Under the pieces are notes generated by a model. That model was given only the letters and a program-made list of their open reading frames with translations, was not told where the DNA came from and did not search any database. The translations under genes were made by a program, and so were the position numbers. Shown here in pieces: positions 9,740 to 21,800 of a stretch of 64,000 nucleotides of DNA (positions are counted from its first letter, which is position 1; the number at the start of each line of letters is the position of its first letter). The DNA is from Rhynchonema sp. JSB1_4 (taxonomy: Eukaryota > Nematoda > Chromadorea > Monhysterida > Xyalidae), in NCBI GenBank assembly GCA_030248065.1, contig JASAMV010000158.1, positions 1 to 64,000 of the forward strand. The letters are read 5' to 3'.

Positions 9740-12448
9740 ATAAACAGTGACTCACCACAACAGCCTACTGCAAGGTACATGGCACGCTAGAAGAACCAAT
9801 TTAGGACTGTATGGCTTATCTCATATGGACATATTTTAGACACTCAAAAACATTTCAGCAGACGACGATTAGGCGTGACGTAAACGGACAGATATTCGTA
9901 CAAGAATGGACATTGCGATTGGACAAGAGAAAAGAGTTTCCTTCCGCTTATTTGACATGAACAGGTGCGTCAGAGCAGGGGTCAATCGGTGGGAGTAAAC
10001 ATGGTCGAGCACTGTTTTTGACACGCGAGCATCATGCATGATGCCAGCAGTTTACTCCCTTGCGGCCTTGCGTGTGTGGATGGATGTTTCAAATTCAAAG
10101 TAACGAACGTATACATTACATTCTATGTAGGAGAACTTGTTTTTGTGTTATTCCCGCACTCACGCATGGTTTTATCTTGCTTTAGTCATTAATTTCCTCC
10201 TCCATAAACAAGATAACGAAAATAATTAGACTACTGTACCTATGTTTAGCACAATCACAACCGTAATTGACGGTAATGCCGGCGTGTGCTGAACCTTTGG
10301 ATTCGAATGTATATACTTCGCCATTCATAGAGTTGCCAAAGCCAAGCCAAAAGCCGGAAATAGCATAAAAAAGACAGACCACAACTTCCTGCCACATGCC
10401 AATGTGCACAGATTCAAAAAAAAAGCTGACAAACAACAAGTTTCGTGCCTGTACCACCAGCTGCATGAATTAACAATGAAGTTTTGCACGTGCACGACAT
10501 CTTGCATGTTTAGTTGAAAACAGAGATTAGGATCGGCCGGGAAACCTCGCCTCGGCCCGGCCCGCCTGGCCAAAACTGCGGAACGTTCCGGCTCTATTTG
10601 AAAGTCCAAAATCACGGCTCGACCCGGCCCGATTTTTGGGGTCAAGACATGGTACAAATAGTCCAAAAACTCAAAAGGGCAAATAATTCTGTCTGAGTAC
10701 AGCTAAGTTTTTGTGATTCCATTTCTGCGAACTTAACCTGGTGTGGATCGACAAAAATGAGTATTTACATAATTTGCGCGAAGCGCAATCTTTTTTGAAG
10801 ATTTTGGTGCAAAAAGTTGGGTTTGGCTTGAAGTTGTAGATCGGCAAGTCCGGTCCGGCTCGGCCCGAACCTTTTCTCTGGTTGAAAACATTATACCACA
10901 AAGACTTGGCTGGCGCCCCAGTCACACTGAGACTATTGTGCGTTCTAATCTACCAACTGAGTTGGCTTCCAATCACTGAACGAGTGAAACTCCAACTTCC
11001 TTTAATTTTCCATAATCAGGTGACAAACAGCAATTCCTTTGATGTTCATTCACGCGCTATTTGTAACCAGTGCATAAGCCTGCTTCGAGTAGGTGTAGGG
11101 GGCGGATCCAAAGCACCAGAGAACCATGCTTTGGAACATTTCTCACTGAGAAACCGCTATCGGCTCAGAAACAGGCTCAAATTTTGGGCAACAACTAGGA
11201 AAAGTCGCCGCAATTATCTCGACCGGGTGAAGCACCACGCGACCAAAGTGAAAAAAAACAAAAAATGTCCCACAACCACTTCCCAGAAAATGGAATTTGC
11301 ATCTTGTTGGTAAAATATAGCATGCACAGAAGAGTTGAGGAGGCGAATACCAAACGATGTCTTTCCAAGGCGAATAATGATTTCCTATTCGAACTTTACG
11401 ACTGCCGCAAGCAAATTTAAGCAGCTCTGGACTGTGCAAGGCTCCTGCATTTCACGTGCCTTGTATATAATGAGGCAGTAGCACTGAGATGCATATAGTG
11501 CAACAATTGACAGGACAACAACAACAAATGGACCAAGAGTCGCCGCTGTTTTGTTTTCATATTTTTCTGCATAAACAGCATGAACCTGTCCCACGGGTTC
11601 ATGACGATTGATTACAGTGCAGTGCCTTTTGTACATGTTTATCTATTGTTATTGTTTGACTACAGTAAGACAATGGGTTAACAGTGCGGGGGTTGCTCAC
11701 TGTTTTTGTCACGTTTGTTATGGTATGATGACCAAGCAAACTTCACGACAGACAGTGATAATTACATGTGTGCATTACACAACACCCCGCTTATCCCAAG
11801 GGGACCTGAATGGTCCAACTCGGAATTCGAAGCTGATTGCGAGTATTGTGTTAAAAAAAAGAAAAATGGATTGTGGGAATTGCGTAGAACAACTTCGGCT
11901 AATTGTGTTAACGTTTACCCATGGCATCGACCAGTGTATATGGTACTTGTGTACATTAGTCCAGCGTGACATCTGAACTTCGCCTCGACAGGTCAAGTTT
12001 TTTGAACAGGCTTATGGCACAATACCATAAGCATGGATACGTTACCTCGTCGCGTCGCACAGCACAGAGAGTAACAAGTAAACCGTAAAAGGTCCAGATC
12101 TAAATAATTCTTCTGACCAGAAAACCGCATGTCCAAAGAGAAACTGCGACTTATCAAAGTTTACCTAATGAGTTGCTTTCAGATTTGACCAAGCCCAACC
12201 GTCAAATCAGGCCTGGGTACCACATAATATGTATGTATAAGTCAGAAGTGTCGTACTTTGTTTCGGCCGTCTGTTTCAATACCAGTTTATTCAGCAAACG
12301 TTATGCTTATTGCCAGGGGTGGTTACTTACGTCAGGTGAACGGCCATAATTGACGTCAAAAAGGCCGCATGCACACATGAACTACAATATCACATAAAAA
12401 ATCACATGTCAACCCGCGTTGCCATGAGAGACGTGAAATAATGAGCCA
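9740..12448. other. Non-coding stretch upstream of the GPCR
   Basis: I see no supportable gene. The region around 10535-10640 and 10840-10872 has CGGCCCGGCCCG-type repeats resembling the GGGCC ends of the foldback at 60-61 kb, suggesting a degraded relative. Frames of 80-140 codons at 10882-11439 lack splice context and protein-like composition. Confidence 0.5.
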
Positions 12449-13542
12449 TTAAAGTGACTCTACAATTGAATGTTGACCGCGTTTGTTTGCAGCCATTTTT
12501 TTTCAGAAAATGAAGGCAAGGTATCAGAAACCCAGATTTAGGGACTGGATTTTCAACTCGTTGCTTTGTGATGTTTCACGGAGCCCACATATTTTCACAG
12601 GAGGAGAAAAAATGAAAAAAGTTTGAGGCAAGCCTGTGCAAGACACAAGGTAATCCAATCTAAGATATTTTCAGCGTTTTATACACAGACGTTTCTCTGT
12701 TAAACGAGATATAAAGCATTGTACGAAACGCCAGGGGTGACAAATGATAAGCGAAACACTCCGAGAAATCAAGCCTTTTTGAAGCACCCTTTTACTGCTG
12801 TATAATTTTAGACATCTGTGGTGAATGAAATAAGTTGTCAATTGCAAATAAAAATCCTCTAATTATCAAGTTTTTTGTTTGTGCTCCCCAGCTTTCAAAA
12901 CCCTACACAGCTCACACAATGTTTACCACAACATGCGCAAGGCAGCCATTCCACAGCGCACACACACAACAAAGCTTGCCAGCTGAAACATTGCTGTGTT
13001 GTCGCTGTGCCGGCTGTGTGTTGTCGTTGTATGTGCGCTGTGGAATGGCTGCCTTGCGCATGTTGTTTTAAACATTGTGTGAGCTGTGTAGGGTTTTGAA
13101 AACTGGGGAGCACAAACAAAAAACTTGATAATTAGAGGATTTTTATTTGTAATTGACAACTTATTTCATTCACCACAGATGCCTAAAATTATACAGCAGT
13201 AAAAGGGTGCTTCAAAAAGGCTTGATTTTTCGGAGTGTTTCGCTTATCATTTGTCACACCTGGCGTTTCGTACAATGCTTTATATCTCGTTTAACAGAGA
13301 AACGTCTGTGTATAAAACGCTGAAAATATCTTAGATTGGATTACCTTGTGTCTTGCACAGGCTTGCCTCAAACTTTTTTCATTTTTTCTCCTCCTGTGAA
13401 AATATGTGGGCTCCGTGAAACATCACAAAGCAACGAGTTGAAAATCCATTCCCTAAATCTGGGTTTCTGATACCTTGCCTTCATTTTCCAAAAAATGGCT
13501 GCGAACAAACGCGGTCACCATTCAATTGTAGAGGCACTTTAA
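12449..13542. mobile_element. 1.1-kb foldback (near-perfect palindrome) flanked by TTAA
   Basis: The two halves (12453 to about 12990, and about 13000 to 13538) are reverse complements with only scattered mismatches, for example CTCTACAATTGAATGTTGACC on the left against the inverse GGTCACCATTCAATTGTAGAG on the right. The similarity stops sharply, and the bases just outside both ends are TTAA (12449-12452 and 13539-13542), as expected for an insertion that duplicates TTAA. piggyBac-like elements do this, although the AGTGAC terminus is not the usual piggyBac CCC. No transposase is present. Nearly identical small frames on opposite strands are explained by the palindrome. Confidence 0.8.
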
Positions 13543-16336
13543 AAGAAGTTTCGACTGTAAACGAGCTGTTCGTCCTTAGAAGTTTTGCCACTCTGAACAT
13601 TATGTATGTAAAGCCGCCCATGCTGTTGTATCATAGCCATTGATATGTACACCTGTATGTATGGATGAGGTAACACGGTGATTAGAAAGCTGCTGAAAAG
13701 CTGAGGTAACACGCTGAAAGCTTACACATAAATGCGTGCGTTATTGTACATGTACCAGATTACAACCACTGCATATAAACGCCAAATTTAGATAAGCTCA
13801 TTCATTATTTCATTGGAGCTGGGCGTTGTTGCGTAAACATTTGTAGTTCATCCGATCGGCCCTCAACCAGATTTTATGATTTTCTCATTTCGGTAATGAA
13901 ATTGCCTCAACAGTTTTTCGTATCACCTTGGCCTTCGGCCTTTGACGTAAATAAAGAGAGTTTCTATTCATCTCATCAACTCAAATCGCCAACCAACGTC
14001 TTCAACTCACGCCGAATTCCATGTATTCTTTATCGCGCCCGCTCAGGACTGTTTGAGATGACCACTTTAGTTGAAGATCTGAGTTGCCACATATATGAAT
14101 TACAGCCGATTAAAGACAAGGTCATAATGCTACAGCAGGCGAATAGTTTTGTCGTCAAATCATGACGTCAAATCTTTTCGTCACATCAAGCAATAATACA
14201 TGAGCCCAAATTAACGCGAGAAATAATACATGTGATTTGACGAAAGGATTTGACGACATTACTATGAGCCATACAGTATACCGTGCAATATCAATAGCTG
14301 GTCAAGCACACGTAGGTATGTACAAGCAGTCGATTCACGTCGATCACAAAGCATGCAGGTATGGTTAGCCATTCGAATTTCTTATCCGAATGAACAACTT
14401 ATTGCACCATTCTTGCGCATTTACTTCTGATGTCAAGCCGCTCAACATGATGACATATAAAAGGGAATGCATTTCGAGTTAACTTCAGAGCCGGGTAAAG
14501 GGCACCGAACTCACAACGAACACTTTTGGTTTGAACGAGAGCATTAGCATTTCGGCGCATAACAGTGAAGTGCGCTGGCTCTGAATACTGCTAGTCGGTC
14601 GTCGGTCTACTCACATGTCAGATCTGATCATCATCAAAACAGCCGCTCTAGTCATGGGTTCAATAGAGTTACGTAACGCGCTTAATGCGCCAGATGTGCG
14701 TGGGTATTACGTATAGTCAGGGTTGATACAAAAACAACAGTGGTTAATTAAAAAATTAAAAATGTTTTTTGAAAAGTCAGATATGCTGTTTTTTAATTAA
14801 AAACACGAGCTTTACGGAAAATAACATAACCCAATTCTTCCAAAAATGGCCTTTTGAGACATAAATTTTTTAATTTTTTTCTAAGTTGGGTCAAATTCCT
14901 TAAATTCTTACCGCCAAAATCACTCATAACGAAGTTGATGGATCGCAGCTTTTTTATATATGATGAGTCAGTGCATGCCTCTTCGGCACCATAGTGTTCT
15001 ATATTGTATACCCCCACCAATCGGTAAAAAGATTATAGAGAACGTATGGAAACTAATGGTCCAAGTCACGTTCAGATACCGCTGGAAAAACCGAATCGCG
15101 TTCGTACGTGCGTTGATGATCCCCGCATGAGGGGTTTCGTGACGAAAAGTTTTGAGTTTTCGAAAGTTTTTGTGTTGCTCCTCCGTTTCACCTGAAACGG
15201 CGTTTGCCATTCCTAATTAAAAAAAATCTTAAAAAAATATTTTTTGGTGTTTTTTTTAAAAACAATGCTCTAATGAAAATTTTTTCATATAGGTTATAAT
15301 GCTTGTTTATTGAAATAAGCGCATTGAAAAATTCACTTGCTTTCACTTTCACTTGCTTGCACAATGTTCAGGAATGCTTGCAATATCGATATCGTTTTCT
15401 GTTGACATCTTATGATATGGAAGGAGAAAAAGATAATACCGGACAGATATGTAGTACAAACGCTAACACTTTAGTAGGTGGCTATTTTAAGCACTGACAT
15501 GTGTCCAATTGCATGGTGCGCAATTCAATCGCGAATACCAGGCGTCTTGTAGGGCGGTCGGACACTCTTAGAATACATGTACAACCTTCAGAAGGGCGGA
15601 CCGTCCCACAAAATAAAAACACGGATGGTTCGACATGCGGACAGTCTGCCCCTCTTTAGGTACACAGCCGTTATATTCGTATTTTTCATCCAGCGTTACC
15701 AGTTTTATAGCATTGCCACATGGTGGCACAATAATGGTCGGTCCTGTTTCAATGACGATGAAACAGCGGCAAAAATGCCGTTTCTGCAGGCGCCGCACCA
15801 ACTAAAGAGGCTGTGTGGGCATGGTCGGGCACGTGGAAATCGAACGGAATATCTTCACGAGACTTATGCGGATAAGTTTAGCAACGGCGAAAATGGAACA
15901 TCAATCACTGATACCTAAGTTTAGGTACTAATTTCAGCTTGACACTGTCGCTTTTTACAGCCGGCATTAAGCTCGGCACGTGGTTTTGATTTATCGATAA
16001 TGCTGTAGGTATATGTAATGTAGGCGTTTGTATCTTGTTGTGGATTGAGTGTAGTCCGCAGAATTAATCAAAACAAAGGGAAGAAACATGTTGCCAATCA
16101 AATAAACATTGCCGCAAGCAGCTCGGCAGCTGTATGCCATCAAGAAACAACCAAACCAAGCCAGACTATAGTTTTCTATAATGACATGATGGCACGCGGT
16201 GGGGTTCAATTCCTGCTTGGGAGCTAACACTATGCTTATGCGCCATGAAGACACCCACCGGTTACTCAATTATTGTTGGAAGTGCCAGCGCCGTAAAATG
16301 TGATTGAAGTGTAATTATGGGATTGCCGAGTGGACA
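13543..16336. other. Non-coding stretch with A/T-rich repeat debris
   Basis: No confident gene. CAGGGTTGATACAAAAACAAC at about 14719 followed by A/T runs to about 15270 resembles the left end of another hAT-like element, but no matching right end was found. The minus frame at 15801-15568 could include a small exon and is listed under rejected items. Confidence 0.4.
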
Positions 16337-18719
16337 TTACATACGGTGGCTCAAGGTTTTTTTCGAGAAAAGTTTCTTCCATGAGACCGAACGAGCCACT
16401 GAGAGCCCACATGGGGTTTTCTTGAAAAATGAAAATGATTCTAGCATGATTACACAGTAAAAACATGCGTGGTTACTGTACTTCGATTGATGTGCGAAGT
16501 GGCTAACTTTACATGATTAATGTTTACAATAGGGTGTTCTTTTTTCAATAGGAGACAAGCAAAACTGTACATACAGTATAAATACCTCATACAAGGCCAA
16601 TAAGCATAATCAAGACGGGTGCTCATCCTATAAGTGCAAGATAAAATGTGCGTATTCAATCAGCTGCATGGACAGCATGCATCAACTGCGTGCGTTAAAA
16701 CAAAAATACAATTAGCCATTTTCCATAGCGGTACATCAAAGGTGTCACACCTACCGTAATGGTGCCACCTGCCATTGGCTTTCCACTTTTTCGTGACAGT
16801 TTTTTATTCTTTTTCAAAACCATAAACTTAGAGAATATTGTTCTGCTTGACTTTCCTTTGTTGAGTTGTGCAACACATGCCCCCGGAATCTGTTTGTTTA
16901 GCGAACTGAAGTGCAAAATTGAACACTGGTGTTCAGTTTGAGGTTGACTTCCGGAGGCGGATAAAAAACATCTTTTATGCCACCATGCACTGGGTTCAGG
17001 CAACTAAACACGTGATAATAAATATAAATATTCATGTCATTTTTATCTTGTTTCCGTCGTTCTGACGTTTTTATGCTTTTTATGTTCTGCTGTTTTGTGG
17101 ATATCCATGGAGCACTTATGTATGTGTGAATTACACATTTTTCAAAAGATTAGGCGTGTTTGAAAACGTATAAGTGCCGCTGCGCTTTCGCCTGACACAA
17201 TAATACGAAGCGCCAAAAAACTGGCCAACGCGTGTCATGTTTTCCTTTTCGTTATTCACTACCAACAACAGCAAGAGTATATGACATGAAGTCAAGTGTA
17301 GCAAAAACTTGCACTCGTTTGCAAAGTTTGAAGATTCAAACGCTCTTAAAGGCAACAAATCCACTTACTATGCGTCATAATGAGAGCAGACTCTTGACAA
17401 ACATGCACACTTTAAATGCAACCATTGCAAGACATGTGAATCGACTGGAGTCAAGCCATATGCTCAAACAAGGATTGCTCAACTTGCTGTTACATTGATC
17501 CTCATGTCAATCTCAGTGCAATTCAAGCGCAACGAAACTCCATTTTGTCACGGCTATACCGCCCACATGGCATTTTTGGATTTCACTTTCGCTGTCGTTG
17601 TTGAAATCTCAATGTCATTTGGATTTAAAACCATTTAAAAATCATTGAAGAGTTACCATGTGTGCGGCCAGTCACTGCCCACACATCATGCGCGCTAATG
17701 CTCGTTTCACTTAACAATTTTAAATCACCAATGTCACATTTCTTCAACAACTTTATGGCTTGGTTTTCAGTCTTTATGCCTCGTGCATTCTGCCCTTCCG
17801 CTCGGCTCAAAATCTGAAAAAAAATTATCCACATAACGCGTGCTTTTTCAATTTCTGTATATTATGTAAAGCGCATGCAAATAATATGCCAAAATAAAAC
17901 AATTTCTCTCTACTCAATTTGTTCCGTCAATGAATGTCAACATGTTGTCACTGGTTCACCGCGAACGTCGCCAGTATGTCCCAAAAACAGGCGCATGCAT
18001 AAGAAGTGACAAAGATAACAGCGCTACGCGAAGTTATCCTTTTTTGCGACGCACTATATGTAAGATTAGTTACGATGATGTAACGCATGTATCTCGCGCG
18101 AAGCGCGTAATTTGCCGGACAGGTATGCAATGTGCATGTCATTTTGCTACAATCAGCAGATCATGATCGTGGTAAAATGACAGTGATAATGTCTTGTAAA
18201 TAAAATCCGATAAAATTTGGGACCATGTTTTTCGGTGCTTAGATCAACACCCCCGTTTTTGCTTACTGGGTCACTGCGGTCATAAAAGTAAAGTGACACG
18301 CAGTATGAGCCAGACTGAATGGATATGATTGCGTTTTCGGGTTTGCCGTTGCACAAATCCCTCATTTTCATCAAAATTTGTGAAACGGGATCGGAATTCC
18401 CTTTCAAACTTTCAAAAAAGTTGCGCAACGGATATAAAAATTGCAGACAGACAAAATTCCGAGCGATTGCGGCGAATGTCTGGCATGACGAGTTGGGCAT
18501 GATGATGATGATAACAATGAAATCATAGTAACGCGGTAATTTGCCAAACATATCGAGAACTGTACAAATATACATGTGTACCTGTGCAAGTGCACGATGG
18601 GTCAAGTGACTGCACTGGACTGTTTTGGCAATCACGCAACGCTGGTGTGGTGGTGAAACAATAAAAACATCGCCGAAAACAGTCGATTTCGTTTGCGTTT
18701 TTTCGAGCGCCCAAGCCAA
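16337..18719 (-). CDS. Five-exon gene, function not recognised, basic C-terminus
   Basis: Exons (minus): 18719-18267, 17813-17657, 17258-17137, 16889-16755, 16420-16337. All junctions are GT-AG (donors GTAAGC, GTAACT, GTGTAA, GTAGGT) and keep one frame, giving 316 residues. The three middle exons are the most convincing, with polypyrimidine tracts before AG and strong protein-like composition. Exon 1 includes a hydrophobic run (DFIVIIIIM, near residue 68) that could be membrane-associated. The last two exons are Lys-rich (LKKNKKLSRKSGKP), suggesting a nuclear or RNA/DNA-binding tail. I do not recognise a family. The start and the last exon are the weakest parts: a second frame in the last exon, open to 16266, would be chosen if the acceptor differed. 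The gene is divergent from the PAN-module gene, with 98 bp between the two ATGs. Confidence 0.55.
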
Positions 18720-18817
18720 TCAGCGTTCGGGACACGTTTTTGTGGTGACAACGTGCCTGGCCGTGTCGTTATCGAATGATCATTATTTGATCAGTTGTTG
18801 TGCTCGTACAAAACGAC
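18720..18817. promoter_or_regulatory. Candidate bidirectional promoter between divergent genes
   Basis: The 98 bp separate the modelled ATG of the minus-strand gene (18719) from the ATG of the PAN-module gene (18818). If both starts are right, both 5' UTRs and the shared promoter must fit here or overlap exon sequence. No clear TATA box is visible. This is inferred from geometry only. Confidence 0.3.
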
Positions 18818-21800
18818 ATGCGACAACAGCGATATTGTTGTTGTTGTTGTGTGTTGTTTGTACTCACAATGGTGCTTGTGGAGCACCGAGTGAATGGTGA
18901 GTGGCTATACGACCCGCATATTTGGGATGGTGAGTGCTTCTTTTAGACTAATAGCTAAGAAAATAAGCCGAATTCTTAAAAGTCGTTCAGATTCATCGAA
19001 AAAGTACGCTAATTAAGGTTTTCGATTCAAAATTTGCCTTCCTCACAGGCATCTGCCATCTCACCTCACAAGAAAGCACCGACAGCGACATTCGGTGGGA
19101 CGAAACAATTTTCGTTCCAAATCTAAAAATGTGCATCTCGTCATGTTATATGGTTGGTTTTCCGGGTTGAAGAGGCCACAAGTCGAATCACAATATTTCT
19201 GACAGGACACGTGTTCATTGCTACGGTGGGAGCCTCCGACGCCGGGTGCTCAACGAGGCGCCTGCCATCGACAGTTGGGACCGTTTTCGTCGTGTCACGA
19301 TGGAGTGCCCAGGGCGCAGGACAGGGATGAAACTCGAGCTGTGACGCTGACTTGTTTTGAATGTTGTGAGTTGGTGGCAATAATTTGGTCGCTACAAGCA
19401 AATCGTCTGGTTCCTTGTCTCTATTATTTTTAACCTCAGTGACCGACGATCTGATCGCTAGTCACGAACGGGAGCTTCACAAATTCAAGGAAAGGCAAAG
19501 GAGGTCACGCGCGCGATCACGGGGCAGAAGTTGGTTCACTGACCATTTCTCACATTTTTTGACCATAAGGCATCAATCGGGAATTCGTATTTTTAGATAA
19601 TTCGCCACAACCTCCACTCATCAACTCACGCGTTGCCACCCAGCCACTCCCATCTGAGTCTGAAGAAACAACGCTCAGGCTATTGCTACCCCAAGGTATA
19701 ACCTTTTGTAAGAGCGTGGGCACTATACTGTAGCTATGTGGTTTTGATTTGAATGTAAGTCTATGACAAGGTGCAAGGTTGCAAAATTCAAGCCAAAATC
19801 ATTATCTGCGAACTTTCAGTTTCATTTGATATCGTGCCAACGGCGCTGCCCGAGGGATTCGCGTTGCCACTAGGTTGGTCAAATCTATTTGGGCATGCAT
19901 TTGTTTTCACTCATCGATTAAGGATTTTTTTGCGGGTTGGAACTTATCCCAGTTCCAATAATGGCCTCAAATTAAAATCACCATTTGTTTTCAGCGCCTG
20001 TCAGCAACAATCTGCCTCAAAGCCACGAGGCTGCTGCATCGAACAAAGTGGTGCACAAAAAAGCAGTCGACATCATCCAAGCAACGTCAACACACCTTCA
20101 AAACAACGTTCAACTTCGAACATTGGTGCCAACCATACCGATGGCACTGCGTGAGGGCATTGCGACCCCGACGCATATTCGACGGACCCCACCTAGAGTT
20201 GTGTCACCGAAACCTTCATCCAAGACAAGGTCACCCCCAGTGGCGTTGTCGGACAACAGTCAGTCGGAAAGCAGAAGTCGCGAAGGTATACTACATATGT
20301 AACCCATATGGACCGGACCGATATCAAAACTTGCGGTGTTTGTTTTTACAGATCTGGCGAGGTTCATGTGAAAATGATGCTTACGAGAGTCAAAATAATG
20401 TTCATCAGCAAAGTTCATAACACAAAACATGATGTGACGTAGACTCGACCGCACCGATCAAACCACGTTGTTCAAATGAAATATCTCTGTTACAAATTCC
20501 GTCTTTCCTTATAGATGGTTCACGTGATCGCAGTTTCGCCGATGAGTCAGGCGTCGCTGCACCGGTGTCGCGAGCCAAACTCAAGTCCAAACACGGAGGG
20601 GTGCACCGTAAACAGGCCAAGGCCGATGGGCCGTGTCACATGACCTTTCAATCGGCCACAACCACAAACAGGGTCCATTGGACCGATCGCACACATTTGG
20701 CGTCGCTGAGAGCGTGCATATTGAGTTGTTATTTGGTGAGTTTGGTGAATTTAGGCAAGGGGTTCCGAGATGTACTGTCATTATTGTGGAAGACAGACGG
20801 CGGATAGCAAAATCAAAATGGTTTGGACATTACTTATTACGCTTATTACTTGCGTCAACGATTCTACAATTAGCCGATCCGAGTTCCACCGGCTTGCGGC
20901 CGGTGACATCATTGCGGGCTGATATGGTTATGATTGTGTCACACGTTTTCGACGTGTCGGGTCACAGTGCTCAACTCATAGCAAACTTGATGTCACTCAA
21001 AACATTCGACAGGACGATTGCGACCTGCTTGAATGGCTACCCAGCACCAATGTGACCATCGAGTCCCCAACGTCGGGCGTGTGTCGTCGTCGATTTGGTG
21101 CGGGCAACAGCGCATCATGTGACCCACATACACCTGCACTTGATAGAATGCCTGAACACGTGCATGTCGCACTGCAGTGCTTCAAATGTGGTTGGTTGCA
21201 TTCTGAATATAAATTCTGACAGACGTACTGGATGGAACACCGGAACGAACTTTAGCCATGGCAGAATAACCCCTAAACGTCGACCGTGTTGACATGATAC
21301 GTAGTTGCAGAAAGCAGCCCGATCTTCGAGCTGGCCGTCCTTGAGCTGCACGACACACAATTTGTGTCCGAATCTGCATCGCTCGAACGCAGTGTCGATC
21401 CGACTGATGTTTCACAGAATGACGATGGCACTGGACTCGTGTCTGATAGAGGTCCAGCAATTATTTCGCTTTAGCTTGCTGTTTTCCTTGACGAATCAGG
21501 CAACAACCTATTCAGGATTCTCCAAACTCATCGACGACGACTGTCAGATGCTCTCCTGGCACACGTCACGTATTGAATTTGGCACCTCGATCAACCGATT
21601 GTTGTTATTGACACACAATGTGACTGATGCGAGTGCTTGTGCGCAGTTATGCTACAATTTGATTGGGTATGACTGACTGCTACTTGAGGGTTTATGTTGG
21701 GGAGAGTTGGCGATCAGTGACGTGACGTAGCCAAGACCGACTCATTATTGCAGCTGCCATTTCGTCGAGTACATGCCGCGGTCACGTGACGATGCGGCCA

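Noticed and set aside
12835..13159. Four near-identical 74-78 codon ORFs on both strands
   Set aside because: They are the same sequence read twice through the palindrome.
14719..15270. Third hAT-like MITE starting CAGGGTTGATAC
   Set aside because: No inverted right end or 8-bp duplication could be found.
15568..15801. Minus-strand frame with IVPPCGNAIK as a possible exon
   Set aside because: An acceptor-like AG precedes it, but no partner exon with matching phase was found.
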